A stretch of 47,666 nucleotides of DNA from positions 1-47,666 of the forward strand of contig CAIYUN010000055.1 of assembly GCA_903929355.1 (NCBI GenBank), written 5' to 3'. The stretch's first letter is position 1, and each line of letters opens with the position of its first letter. The stretch is from an uncultured Opitutaceae bacterium. Lineage in GTDB: Bacteria > Verrucomicrobiota > Verrucomicrobiia > Opitutales > Opitutaceae. This document shows positions 1 through 9,824 of this stretch, one piece after another. A program made the translations under genes and the position numbers. A model generated the notes under the pieces. That model saw nothing but the letters and a program-made list of their open reading frames with translations. It was not told the DNA's origin and did not search any database.

Positions 1-66
1 ACATCGGAAGGAGGGAAGCTTTGGATGTCACCCTGCGGGTGCGGGTATTGCAGCCCCCATTGAATC

Positions 67-139
67 TTTAAGTGGTTTGCTCTGTGAACTCTGTGTCTGC
101 ACTCTGTGTTCTCTGTGTAATCCTTCCGCGCATTTTAGG
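67..139. repeat. Dispersed repeat, CACAGAG family, copy 1
   Basis: On the plus strand this reads as spaced copies of CTCTGTG (several with GAACTCTGTG or TTCTCTGTG spacing) framed by TTTAAGTGG and CGCATTTTAGG. The same block occurs in reverse complement at 37396-37466, with the frame elements conserved and only a handful of differences over about 73 bases. It lies directly before the stop of the small ORF at 141-353. No protein is supported here; the forward ORF through it is an unlikely histidine- and arginine-rich reading. Confidence 0.8.
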
Positions 140-140
140 A

Positions 141-353
141 TTAATCGCCCTTCCCCCTCAACGCCGACCGCAGCCAGAGCACCACGATCACCACCAACAC
201 CACTTTCCAGAGCATGACCAGTGCAACCCCGCCGATCTCCATGAAGGCGAAAAACCGGCCCAGCGCCATTCCCCGGCCAAGGCCCAACTCCAGCACTGCG
301 AGGAACAGCAGCAGGAGCAGAATCAGACTGGCACGGCGGCCGAAGGAGCGCAT
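141..353 (-). CDS. Small predicted membrane protein, unknown function
   Basis: A 70-residue ORF starting at ATG with a basic N-terminus (MRSFGRR), a leucine-rich hydrophobic stretch at about residues 8-25, a second at about 38-62 (VALVMLWKVVLVVIVVLW), and a basic tail. Two membrane helices are likely. It is on the same strand as kdsA and about 190 bases downstream of it, so it could share that transcript, although the gap is filled by a 14-base tandem repeat. I do not recognise a family. The hydrophobic, charge-bounded layout is protein-like, but at this size chance cannot be excluded. Confidence 0.45.
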   Translation of the reverse strand: MRSFGRRASLILLLLLFLAVLELGLGRGMALGRFFAFMEIGGVALVMLWKVVLVVIVVLWLRSALRGKGD

Positions 354-371
354 GGGTGGCGGGGGGAGTGG

Positions 372-413
372 CAGATGTCAGAGATCAGATGTCAGAAGTC
401 AGATGTCAGAGGA
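372..413. repeat. 14-bp tandem repeat (CAGATGTCAGA core), three units
   Basis: The 11-base core CAGATGTCAGA occurs perfectly at 372-382, 386-396 and 400-410, an exact 14-base period with three variable spacer bases. The array sits in the 193-base gap between the small membrane ORF and kdsA. It is much richer in A and T than its neighbours. It is too short and too close-packed for a CRISPR array and resembles the other short-period intergenic repeats of this window in style, not in sequence. Confidence 0.8.
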
Positions 414-546
414 CGGAGGTCGAAAGGAGAACGAGTAAGAGAACGAGAGCGATTCGGGTTACAGCCTGACGGCGCGGACCGGGGTCGGCGACCCCGGCTA
501 CAACCGGATCGAGACTCCACCCATGGGTGCTCATTCGCCAGACACC

Positions 547-1344
547 CTACCCGGCCCGGGCGGCTTTCCAGACAGCGAGGCATTCGGCCACGAGCGCGGG
601 CAGGTTGGCCAGCGGGATCTGGCTCTGAGGGTCGCTGATGGCCTTGGCCGGGTTGGGATGGGTCTCGAGGAAAAGGCCCTCGGCGCCGGCGGCGAGGGCG
701 GCCTTGGCGAGGGGGGCGACAAACTCGCGCTGCCCACCGCTCGACCCGCCCGCCGCACCAGGAAGCTGGACGCTGTGGGTCGCGTCGAAGACCGTCGGGC
801 AGCGGTTGGCGTGCATGATGGAGAAGGAGCGCATGTCCACCACGAGGTTTTGGTAGCCGAAGGTCGTGCCCCGCTCGGTCTGCCAAATTTCCGCGGCGCC
901 GCCCTCCCGGAGCTTGGCGACGACAAACGGCATCTCCTGCGGCGAAAGAAACTGGCCCTTTTTAACATTGACCGTCCGGCCGCTCGCGGCGGCGGCGAGG
1001 AGGAGATCGGTCTGGCGGCAGAGGAAGGCGGGGATTTGCAATACGTCGCACACCGCGGCGACGGCGGGGACCTGCGCGGTCTCATGGACGTCGGTGAGGA
1101 TGGGGAAACCGTAGTCGCGCCGGACCATCGCCAGCAGCTTGAGCCCGGCATCGAGGCCGGTGCCGCGCGCACCGCCGCGCGAAGTGCGGTTGGCCTTGTC
1201 GTAGGAACCCTTGAAAACGATGCGCAACTGGCGGTGCCGGCGGCCAAGCACGACAAGTTTTTCCGCGACGGCGCGGCAGACGCGCTCGCTTTCCAGGGAG
1301 CACGGGCCGGCAATGAGGAGAAGTTTCCCGGGGACAAAAATCAT
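547..1344 (-). CDS. kdsA: 3-deoxy-8-phosphooctulonate (KDO-8-P) synthase
   Basis: Condenses phosphoenolpyruvate with arabinose 5-phosphate to KDO-8-phosphate, the first committed step to the KDO sugar of LPS; cytosolic TIM barrel. Seen: AGPCSLES at residues 12-19, [13 protein letters not shown] near 43-55, [16 protein letters not shown], and [10 protein letters not shown]. The cysteine at position 15 matches the metal-dependent (Aquifex-type) class, where metal-independent enzymes such as the E. coli one carry asparagine. Length 265 is slightly short of the usual 270-285. The ATG start is directly before the conserved first strand and has no clear Shine-Dalgarno sequence. It follows pyrG on the same strand after 135 bases, a pyrG-kdsA order also known in other Gram-negatives. 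It implies an LPS-bearing outer membrane. Confidence 0.96.
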   Translation of the reverse strand: MIFVPGKLLLIAGPCSLESERVCRAVAEKLVVLGRRHRQLRIVFKGSYDKANRTSRGGARGTGLDAGLKLLAMVRRDYGFPILTDVHETAQVPAVAAVCDVLQIPAFLCRQTDLLLAAAASGRTVNVKKGQFLSPQEMPFVVAKLREGGAAEIWQTERGTTFGYQNLVVDMRSFSIMHANRCPTVFDATHSVQLPGAAGGSSGGQREFVAPLAKAALAAGAEGLFLETHPNPAKAISDPQSQIPLANLPALVAECLAVWKAARAG

Positions 1345-1355
1345 CTAGGGGGGAA

Positions 1356-1393
1356 GTTCACCAAGAAACCGGGCAAAGACACGCAAGAAATGG
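1356..1393. repeat. Dispersed repeat, CAAG family, copy 1
   Basis: In the pyrG-kdsA gap the plus strand reads as evenly spaced CAAG/CAAAG words (CACCAAG, GGGCAAAG, ACGCAAG) at a period of roughly 8-10 bases. The same style recurs at 10213-10250 (minus strand) and 46847-46874 (plus). Copies are degenerate, so this is a family call by eye. Confidence 0.55.
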
Positions 1394-1479
1394 ACCGGGG
1401 CTGGCGCCCTCATTCTCGGGCCCTTGAGCTTGCGTCAGGAATTTGATTCCCGGAGAAGAACGAGGTGGGAGGGCAGAGC

Positions 1480-3105
<1,626 letters not shown>

Positions 3106-3202
3106 TTATGGGTCGCCGGGAAACGTGACAAGTAAAAGCGCGCCGCCGCCGCGCCAATTCCCCGCTTGCGCCGGCCGCCGGCCCCCGCGCACCATCCCGG
3201 CC

Positions 3203-3586
3203 ATGCAGTCCAAACCACAGGTCCTCACCTGGCTCACCTGCGACGCCGTCCACATCGACCCGTCCACGGGCAAGCACACCATCCTCGGCGTGTTCTCCAA
3301 CATCCGCGCGCGGCAGTTTCCGGTCACGCACCCGCACATGGTCTGGTTCCTGACCCTGAGCGACGTGCCGGCCGGCGAGCATAAAATCCGCATCAGCATG
3401 GGGCTGGATCCGGCCAACACCCAGATGCTCATCGACCGGCCGTTCCAGTCACAGAGCCCCCTCCAGCGCATCAACCTCATCAATGAGATCCGCAACCTCA
3501 CCTTCCCCGAGGCCGGCGACTACGCGATCATCATCGAGGTGGACGACGAGCCACTCCTCGCCACCAGCATCGGGGTGGGAGGCTGA
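3203..3586 (+). CDS. DUF6941-type conserved protein, unknown function
   Basis: A 127-residue protein starting at ATG 3203; the open frame extends further upstream but that part is proline/arginine-rich and overlaps the pyrG promoter region. The pattern LTCDAVHIDPSTGKHTILGVFSNI followed later by FPEAGDYAIIIEVDDEPL is the layout I associate with the small beta-rich DUF6941 family, whose function is unknown. No signal peptide or membrane segment; likely cytosolic. It stands alone: 265 bases containing an inverted-repeat element separate it from the PfkB-family kinase. Confidence 0.8.
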   Translation: MQSKPQVLTWLTCDAVHIDPSTGKHTILGVFSNIRARQFPVTHPHMVWFLTLSDVPAGEHKIRISMGLDPANTQMLIDRPFQSQSPLQRINLINEIRNLTFPEAGDYAIIIEVDDEPLLATSIGVGG

Positions 3587-3608
3587 GGGAGGAAGAATTT
3601 CTTATCGC

Positions 3609-3833
3609 TTATTGGTTATCGCTCATTGGATTATTGATGCGATCCGTGCGCAACCCGAATGCCCTCGTCAGCGATCGCAAACTGCCAATCCCGTCCCACT
3701 GTCCGACCGGGTGCCACACCATCGGAGGGTCAGCCACCTCGAATTTTCACCCGATCTGCTGCCTGATCCCTTGAATTGGTGCCATGGCGAGACCGGCGAG
3801 GCTTGAAATGACCCAATAAGCGATAACCAATAA
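3609..3833. repeat. MITE-like element bounded by 21-bp inverted repeats
   Basis: The ends are TTATTGGTTATCGCTCATTGG at 3609-3629 and, reverse complemented, the same 21 bases at 3813-3833 with one mismatch (C to T), giving a 225-base block that almost fills the gap between two plus-strand genes. The terminal word is itself part-repeated at 3602-3610. A related partial copy lies at 14164-14200. No ORF of note inside. It could be a miniature transposable element or a pair of dispersed palindromic repeats; no clear target-site duplication was found. Confidence 0.65.
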
Positions 3834-3851
3834 CCCCCAGCCATTTTTCCC

Positions 3852-4793
3852 ATGCCGCCTCCCGCCTATCCCCGTAAAGCCCGCCCCTGTCTGGTCATCG
3901 GCTCCATCGCCATCGACCGCGTCGCAACGCCCTTCGCCCAGGCCGAAAACCAACTCGGGGGTGCGGCGAGCTACGCCGCCATCGCCGCCAGCTATTTCGC
4001 GCCGACCCGGCTGACCGGCGTGGTGGGGGCGGATTTTCCGCCTGCGTTCCGGCGGGTCTACCAGAAGCACCACCTCGATCTGGCCGGCCTGCAAACCGAA
4101 CCGATGGGGAAAACCTTCCGCTGGTCGGGCCGGTACCACGAGCATTTCGCCGGGCGGGACACGCTCGAAATCCAGCTGAATGTCTTCGAGCGGTTCACCC
4201 CCGTGCTGCCCCCGGCCTGGCGCGACACGCCATTCGTGATGCTGGGCGCGATCCAGCCGGCGCTGCAGCACCAGGTCATGGACCAGCTCACGGGCGGACG
4301 GAAAAGGCCCTTTGTGCTCGCCGACACCTTCGACCTCTGGATCCACACGACCAAGGCCGAACTGCTGCGCCTGCTCCGGCGCATCGACCTGTTCGTGATC
4401 AACGAGGACGAGTCGCTGCTCCTCACCGGGGAGCGCAACCTCGTGCTCGCAGGCCGCGCGCTCCGCCAACTGGGGCCGCGCATCGTCGTCATCAAGAAAG
4501 GCGCGCACGGCTCGCTGTTGTTTCACCCGGCGGGATACTTCTCCATCTCGGCCTACCCGGTGGTGAAGTTCGTCGACCCGACGGGCGCGGGCGACAGCTA
4601 TGCGGGGGCGCTCATCGGCTGCCTGGCTGCGGCCAACCGCACCGACTTCCCCACCCTGAAACGGGCCGTCGCCTATGCGACCGCCGTCGCAAGCCTCACC
4701 GTCGAGAGTTTCAGCCTGAGCCGCCTCAGCGCCGCCGGTCGCGCGACGATTGACCGACGTTACCGCGAGCTGGCGGCCATGACCCGGTTTTGA
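3852..4793 (+). CDS. PfkB-family carbohydrate/nucleoside kinase
   Basis: A cytosolic ribokinase-fold sugar or nucleoside kinase of 313 residues. The N-terminal PfkB signature region is seen as NQLGGAASYAAIAASYF at about residues 33-49 and the C-terminal signature as DPTGAGDSYAGALIG near 246-260, with the catalytic aspartate in GAGD. Substrate cannot be assigned; candidates are ribose, adenosine or an LPS-precursor sugar. The ATG start at 3852 is 18 bases after the inverted-repeat element. The next gene, a histidine kinase, begins within 70 bases on the same strand but is unrelated in function. Confidence 0.9.
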   Translation: MPPPAYPRKARPCLVIGSIAIDRVATPFAQAENQLGGAASYAAIAASYFAPTRLTGVVGADFPPAFRRVYQKHHLDLAGLQTEPMGKTFRWSGRYHEHFAGRDTLEIQLNVFERFTPVLPPAWRDTPFVMLGAIQPALQHQVMDQLTGGRKRPFVLADTFDLWIHTTKAELLRLLRRIDLFVINEDESLLLTGERNLVLAGRALRQLGPRIVVIKKGAHGSLLFHPAGYFSISAYPVVKFVDPTGAGDSYAGALIGCLAAANRTDFPTLKRAVAYATAVASLTVESFSLSRLSAAGRATIDRRYRELAAMTRF

Positions 4794-4858
4794 CGCCGCC
4801 CCATGGCCGGGTCCGTAAACATGGTTGCCAAACCGGATATGCCCGTCAGATTGCCGCC

Positions 4859-5995
4859 ATGGTGAAATTTGCCACGAACCATCCCGCCGCGCGCGAACCG
4901 GCGGCGGCCTGGTCGGCCAGCCGGTCGTTGATGATGCCGCCCGAGTCCCCCTTTGCCCGCTTCATCAAAAAACCAACCTGGAGCCGGGCCCGGTCCATCG
5001 CGATGATCGGGATCCTCCTCGTGGTGCTCGGATGCCTGGATTGGATCACGGGCCCGTATATCGCACTCCGGTTGCTTTATGACATACCGGTGGCCATGGC
5101 GGTGATCTGGATTGGCCGGCCCGCCGGGGTCGTGACCTCAGGAATCATCGTGCTGGTCTGGTTGGCCGCAGCCAGCGCGAGCAACGCAATCTATGTCCAG
5201 TGGCCGCAAATCCTTTGGAATGTGCCGGTCTATTATGCCGCCTACCTGGTGTTTGTCTGGCTGCTCGAGGAGTTTCTGCAGCTGCACTGCCAACTGGAGC
5301 TAAGGGTGCGCCAGCGCACCGCGGCGCTGGAGCGGGAGGTCTCGACCCGGCTGCAGTTGCAGCGGGAGGTGCTGCTGACCGGTGACCGCGAACGCAGCGC
5401 CATCGGGCAGGACCTGCATGACGGCCTCTGCCAGCATCTGGTCGGGACGGCTCTCTCCGCCCAGGTGCTCGCCCAGCGCCTGGCAGAGCGTAACGCCCCT
5501 TGCACCGACGACGCGCGCAGCCTGGTGCGGCTGGTCGAGGAAGGCATCGCCCAAACCCGCCAGCTGGCCCGCGGGCTGCTCCTGGCCTCGATCAAGCCGG
5601 AGCAATTGCCGGCCGAACTGGAGGAGCTCGCCTCCTCCATGAGCCGGCAAAGCGGCGTGCCCTGCCGGTTCGTGCAGCAGGGTGAGTGCGATGCGCAGGA
5701 CGAGCAGACCGCCTCCCACCTTTTTCTCATCGCGCAGGAGGCGGTGCGCAATTCCCTGCGCCACGCCCGGCCCCGCAGTCTTGAGATCATGCTGTGCGCC
5801 CATGACGGCCGACTCACCCTGGTCGTTTCCGACGATGGCACCGGCCTGCCGTCCAAGCGCGCCGGCCGCGGCATGGGCCTGCGCATCATGGAGCACCGGG
5901 CCAAAATCATCGGCGGCGACTTCACGGTCGAACGCGGGCCGGCAGGCGGCACGTCCATCCACTGCTGCGTGCCAGCGGGCGGCGGTACGGACTGA
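4859..5995 (+). CDS. Membrane sensor histidine kinase, HisKA_3 (NarL-partner) type
   Basis: Sensor of a two-component system, autophosphorylating on histidine and passing phosphate to the regulator encoded 7 bases downstream. Start ATG 4859 was chosen; ATG 4931 is also possible. Roughly residues 45-140 hold three to four membrane helices (MIGILLVVLGCLDWITG, IVLVWLAAASAS, YYAAYLVFVWLL), then a short coiled segment and the dimerisation/phosphoacceptor helix with IGQDLHDGLCQHL. The ATPase domain has the N-box EAVRNSLRHA, DDGTGLP, and GRGMGLRIM. The input domain is only the membrane region, so the ligand is unknown; it may sense an envelope or membrane-soluble signal. Confidence 0.92.
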   Translation: MVKFATNHPAAREPAAAWSASRSLMMPPESPFARFIKKPTWSRARSIAMIGILLVVLGCLDWITGPYIALRLLYDIPVAMAVIWIGRPAGVVTSGIIVLVWLAAASASNAIYVQWPQILWNVPVYYAAYLVFVWLLEEFLQLHCQLELRVRQRTAALEREVSTRLQLQREVLLTGDRERSAIGQDLHDGLCQHLVGTALSAQVLAQRLAERNAPCTDDARSLVRLVEEGIAQTRQLARGLLLASIKPEQLPAELEELASSMSRQSGVPCRFVQQGECDAQDEQTASHLFLIAQEAVRNSLRHARPRSLEIMLCAHDGRLTLVVSDDGTGLPSKRAGRGMGLRIMEHRAKIIGGDFTVERGPAGGTSIHCCVPAGGGTD

Positions 5996-6002
5996 GCATC
6001 CC

Positions 6003-6686
6003 ATGGCGACAAAACCGGCCCGCATCTTCATCGTCGACGACCACCCGCTGGTGCGGGAATGGCTGGCGACCTTGCTGCGGCAGCAGCCCGATCTGGTCGT
6101 GAGCGGCCAGGCGGAGGACATCGGCGAAGCCCTCGCCGCGATCGCCAAGGATCCACCCGATGTCGCCATTGTGGACCTTTCCCTCAAGACCGGCTCCGGG
6201 CTGGACCTGATCAAGGATCTGCGCGAGCGGCACCCGAAGATCGCCATCATCGTGCTCTCCATGCATGAGGAGACCTATTATGCGGAGCGGGCCCTGCGGG
6301 CGGGGGCGCGTGGCTACATCATGAAACGGGAGTCCACCTCCCAGATCATCGAGGCCATCCGGCAGGTGCGCGCCGGCCGCATCTATGCCAACAGCGAGAC
6401 CATGGCCCGGCTCGCGGAGCGCCTCGTCGGACGCAAGCCCTCGGCCCGCGACCCGGTGGAGACGTTGAGCGACCGCGAGCAGGAGGTTTTCCGCCGACTC
6501 GGTCAGGGCCAGCCCACCCGGCAGATCGCCTCGGAGCTGAGCGTAAGCATCAAAACGGTGCAGGCCTATTGTGCGCGCATCAAGGACAAGCTCGGCCTGC
6601 CCAGCGGCGCCCAGTTGGTCAGGGAGGCCGTGCGCTGGGTGGAGCTGGAGGGGCGGAGCGAGCACCCTGCGTCGGGCCAGACCTGA
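6003..6686 (+). CDS. NarL/FixJ-type response regulator
   Basis: A 227-residue DNA-binding regulator. The receiver domain shows IFIVDDHPLVREWL with the acidic pair at 12-13, the phosphoacceptor aspartate at position 58 (AIVDLSLKTGSG) and the conserved lysine in GYIMKRE. The C-terminal LuxR-type helix-turn-helix runs LSDREQEVFRRL to SVSIKTVQAYCARIKDKLGL. Start ATG 6003 is directly before the receiver domain; the longer open frame upstream overlaps the kinase. It is paired with the kinase at 4859-5995 and is presumably its cognate partner. Target genes are unknown; the deacetylase/glycosyltransferase pair just downstream is a natural first guess from position alone. Confidence 0.95.
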   Translation: MATKPARIFIVDDHPLVREWLATLLRQQPDLVVSGQAEDIGEALAAIAKDPPDVAIVDLSLKTGSGLDLIKDLRERHPKIAIIVLSMHEETYYAERALRAGARGYIMKRESTSQIIEAIRQVRAGRIYANSETMARLAERLVGRKPSARDPVETLSDREQEVFRRLGQGQPTRQIASELSVSIKTVQAYCARIKDKLGLPSGAQLVREAVRWVELEGRSEHPASGQT

Positions 6687-6884
6687 CACCGGATTGCGCA
6701 TGCGCCCGGCAGACGCCCCGGTCACGCCGGCTTAGAGTGGGGGGGTGCAATCCCGGCTTCCCTAACCGTCACGGCCCCCGTCTACGCCAGCACGGCGGGC
6801 TCCACGCGTGCCGGGACCGCGGGTCGCCAGCCCACCCTCCCCCGGCAGCCGGGGGCGGAAACGCGCGGCCGCGCGAGCCTGCTG

Positions 6885-7598
6885 GTGCTCATGTTTCACC
6901 GGGCGCAGCCGGGCCCGCTGGGAAATTCACCTGAAATGCTGGACGCCCATTTCGCCCATCTGGCCGAGCACCATCCCTGTGTCCTGCCGGGTGAACCCCT
7001 CCAGCCCGGACTTAATGTCTGCCTGAGCTTCGATGATGGGTATTATGATTTCCACCGCACGGTTTTTCCACTGCTGGAAAAACACCATTTGCGGGCGCTC
7101 CTGGCCATCCCGCCCGGCCTGATCCTGGATCAAACCAGCATGCACCCGTTCGCCCGACTGCGACTGCCCAACCAGAGCCCGAACCCCCACGAGATTTCCA
7201 GCGGACTGTGCACCTGGGACGAACTGCGCGAGCTGGCCGCCAGCGGCCGGGTCGCCTTCGCCGCCCATGGCATGACCCATGCCCGGCTCGACGAACCCCA
7301 GGCCGATCTGGCCCGGGAAATCTGCGATCCCGGGCTGCTGCTCTCGGTCAAGCTGATGATCGAGGTGGAAAGCTTCGTCTTCCCCTTCGGGCGCCATGAC
7401 CCACGCTCGCTCAAGACGGCGCAAACCCACTATCGCCATGTGTTCCGGATCGGACAGGCGCTCAACTCCGGCTGGCAGGCGCCGGTGCTGTATCGGGTGA
7501 GCGGTGACAACATGGAGACCCCCGCCGCGCTCCTCGCGCCCGCCCGGCTCCGGCGCTACCGCGCGCGGGCCTGGTGGAACCGCCTGCGCCGCCGCTGA
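6885..7598 (+). CDS. Polysaccharide deacetylase (NodB homology) family protein
   Basis: Likely a metal-dependent carbohydrate esterase family 4 enzyme removing N- or O-acyl groups from a surface polysaccharide. Seen: SFDDGYYDF (catalytic and metal Asp pair) near residue 48, HGMTH (HxxxH metal site) near 129, and FPFGRHDPRS. At 237 residues it is a compact NodB domain with no clear signal peptide. The start is uncertain: GTG 6885 begins LMFHRAQPG, ATG 6891 is possible, and the frame is open further upstream. It precedes the GT25 glycosyltransferase by 21 bases, so the two are probably co-transcribed and act on the same glycan. Confidence 0.85.
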   Translation: MLMFHRAQPGPLGNSPEMLDAHFAHLAEHHPCVLPGEPLQPGLNVCLSFDDGYYDFHRTVFPLLEKHHLRALLAIPPGLILDQTSMHPFARLRLPNQSPNPHEISSGLCTWDELRELAASGRVAFAAHGMTHARLDEPQADLAREICDPGLLLSVKLMIEVESFVFPFGRHDPRSLKTAQTHYRHVFRIGQALNSGWQAPVLYRVSGDNMETPAALLAPARLRRYRARAWWNRLRRR

Positions 7599-7619
7599 CC
7601 GCATCCGTCCCTTCCACCC

Positions 7620-8471
7620 ATGCCCCTGCAGACCTCCGACCACCCCGGCTGCGCCACTTGTCCGCCCCCCCCCGACCGGAAGGGCTTTTCCAACCCGCGC
7701 GCATCGTCCCGGCGGGCGACGCCGGTGCTGATCATCAACCTCGACCGCTCACCGCACCGTCTCGCCCGGATCGAGGCCCAGCTCACCGCGCTCGATCTCC
7801 CGTTTCACCGGCTCGCCGCCACCGACGGGCACACCCTGCCCGAGACCGAGCGCGCCCGCCATTACGACGTGGCGCTCAACCGGCGCAGCTACCACAAACC
7901 GCTGGTCGCCGGCGAAATTGGCTGCTACATCAGCCATCTGCGCGCGTGGCAGTGGCTGCTTGACTGCGGTGAGGAGCACGCTGTCATCCTTGAGGACGAT
8001 GTCGTGCTCGGCGATAATTTCCGGGCCGCCCTCGACCTGCTGCCCGGGTTGCCACCGACATGGGACCTCGTCAAGCTCGGCTCCTGGAGCCGCAAGCCCG
8101 TCCTCTCCTCCCGGTCTTGCGGTGAATTCGCCCTCTGCCGCTATGGCAAAACCCCCATTTCCGCCTTTGCCCAGGCAGTCAGCCGGCGCGGCGCGGAGAA
8201 ATTGCTCCGGGCCCGCGTGCCGTTCGCCCGGCCCGTGGACGTTGATCTGCAACATGTCTGGGAGACCGATCTCGAGGTTTGCGGCCTCGAACCCTACCCC
8301 GTGGACGTGGCCGCCGGCGTGGCCAGCGACATTGGCGTGGCCGAACCACGCCACACCGTCCGCGCCAACCGCCTCGCCTTTTTCCGTCAACGCCTGCAGT
8401 TCGCCGCCCAGCAATGGCGGCACAACCTGCGCCGGCATGGGTTGCGGCCCGTGATGCGCACGATGTTGTGA
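7620..8471 (+). CDS. Glycosyltransferase family 25 protein
   Basis: Likely transfers a sugar, typically galactose or similar, to LPS or another surface glycan. The domain begins about residue 36 with PVLIINLDRSPHRLARI, the family's characteristic first strand, followed by GEIGCYISHLRAWQWL and the acidic VILEDDVVL (metal/sugar-nucleotide site). The first 35 residues are proline/serine-rich and may not be translated; GTG codons near 7725 are alternative starts. The C-terminus is basic (RQRLQFAAQQWRHNLRRHG), typical for membrane-associated enzymes. It forms a pair with the deacetylase upstream. Confidence 0.88.
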   Translation: MPLQTSDHPGCATCPPPPDRKGFSNPRASSRRATPVLIINLDRSPHRLARIEAQLTALDLPFHRLAATDGHTLPETERARHYDVALNRRSYHKPLVAGEIGCYISHLRAWQWLLDCGEEHAVILEDDVVLGDNFRAALDLLPGLPPTWDLVKLGSWSRKPVLSSRSCGEFALCRYGKTPISAFAQAVSRRGAEKLLRARVPFARPVDVDLQHVWETDLEVCGLEPYPVDVAAGVASDIGVAEPRHTVRANRLAFFRQRLQFAAQQWRHNLRRHGLRPVMRTML

Positions 8472-8549
8472 GCCCGCCCGGCGACCGGGAGGCCGGCCAG
8501 TCATTTTCGCTTTGCGCCGAGGGCGCTTTGGGTGAGATTGGATGTCGCC

Positions 8550-9824
8550 ATGGCCGCCGACCTCACCCAACTCGTCACCCTGCTCGCCCGCCGCGCCCGC
8601 GCCGCCGCGCTGGTACTCGCGACTGCACCCACGCGGCAGAAGAATGCCGCGCTCGAGTTTCTGGCCAGGGCGATTGAAAGCTCGGGCCCGGCGATTCTCG
8701 TCGCCAACGCGACCGATCTCGCCGCCGCGGATGCCCATGGCCTGACGGCGGCGGAAACCGACCGCCTCACCCTCACCCCCGCCCGGCTCTCCCACCTCGC
8801 GGCGTCGGTTCGCCAGGTCGCCTCCCTCCCCGACCCGGTCGGCGAGATTCTCGCCGACTGGACGCGGCCCAACGGCCTCCACCTCCGGCAGATTCGTGTG
8901 CCCATCGGGGTCATCGCCATCATCTACGAGGCCCGCCCCAACGTGACGATCGACTGCGCAGCCCTCTGTTTGAAAAGCGGCAATGCCGCCATCCTCCGCG
9001 GCGGGCGGGAGATCTTCCACACCAACACCGCCCTCGCGGGGCTGCTCGCGGACGCGCTCGAGTCCGCCGGCCTGCCCGCCGCCGCCGCCCAGCTCATCCC
9101 CACCACCGACCGGGCCGCGCTCACGGAACTCCTGAAACTCGACACCCTCATCCACTGCGTCATCCCCCGCGGCGGCGAGGGCCTGATCCGTTTCGTGGCG
9201 GAAAACTCCACCATCCCGGTCATCAAGCACTACACCGGGGTGTGTTTCGTCTATGCGGACCGCGACGCCGACCCGGAGATTGCGGAGAAAATCCTGGTCA
9301 ACGCCAAGGTCTCCCGCCCGGGCGTCTGCAACGCGGCCGAGCAGCTCCTCCTCCATGCCGAGGCGGCCGGGACGCTGCTCCCGCGGCTCGCGGCCGCGTT
9401 GATCGCGCAAGGGGTGGAGTTGCGCTGTGATCCGGCGGCAGCTGCCATCCTCGCGCATGCCGGACTCGCGCACACCCCCGCGCAGCCCGCCGATTTCACC
9501 GCCGAGTTTCTCGGCCTCATCCTCGCCGTGCGGGTCGTGGACTCACTGGAGACCGCCATCGCCACGATCAACCGCGACGGCTCCGCACACACCGACGCCA
9601 TTGTGACGCGCGACCCCGCCGCCGCCGCCCGTTTCCAGGCCGCGGTCGACAGCGCCGTGGTGCTCTGGAACGCGAGCACCCGCTTCAACGACGGGTTTGA
9701 GTTCGGCTTCGGGGCGGAGATCGGCATCTCGACCGACCGCCTCCATGCCCGCGGCCCGATGGGCCTGCGCGAGCTGTGCAGCTACAAGTACCTGGTGGAC
9801 GGGACGGGCCAGGTGCGGGGGTAG
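8550..9824 (+). CDS. proA: Gamma-glutamyl phosphate reductase
   Basis: Reduces gamma-glutamyl phosphate with NADPH to glutamate semialdehyde, second step of proline synthesis. Length about 424. Motifs: VPIGVIAIIYEARPNVT, GNAAILRGGRE, SRPGVCNAAEQLL with the catalytic cysteine, and the family's terminal GPMGLRELCSYKYLV. Start ATG 8550 (MAADLTQL) is preferred; a GTG at 8532 in frame would add six residues. proB is not in the window, so the first enzyme of the pathway must be elsewhere. Separated by 78 bases from the glycosyltransferase; no functional link with it is evident. Confidence 0.97.
   Translation: MAADLTQLVTLLARRARAAALVLATAPTRQKNAALEFLARAIESSGPAILVANATDLAAADAHGLTAAETDRLTLTPARLSHLAASVRQVASLPDPVGEILADWTRPNGLHLRQIRVPIGVIAIIYEARPNVTIDCAALCLKSGNAAILRGGREIFHTNTALAGLLADALESAGLPAAAAQLIPTTDRAALTELLKLDTLIHCVIPRGGEGLIRFVAENSTIPVIKHYTGVCFVYADRDADPEIAEKILVNAKVSRPGVCNAAEQLLLHAEAAGTLLPRLAAALIAQGVELRCDPAAAAILAHAGLAHTPAQPADFTAEFLGLILAVRVVDSLETAIATINRDGSAHTDAIVTRDPAAAARFQAAVDSAVVLWNASTRFNDGFEFGFGAEIGISTDRLHARGPMGLRELCSYKYLVDGTGQVRG

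Noticed and set aside
372-413. Possible CRISPR array
   Set aside because: Unit of 11 bases with 3-base spacers; no repeat/spacer sizes or cas genes that fit.
72-638. 188-residue plus-strand ORF at the left edge
   Set aside because: Runs through a dispersed repeat and the 14-base array, with arginine/histidine-rich composition and no family features.
7749-9473. 574-residue minus-strand ORF across the glycosyltransferase and proA
   Set aside because: Glycine/arginine-rich shadow of two well-supported genes; typical of high-GC DNA.
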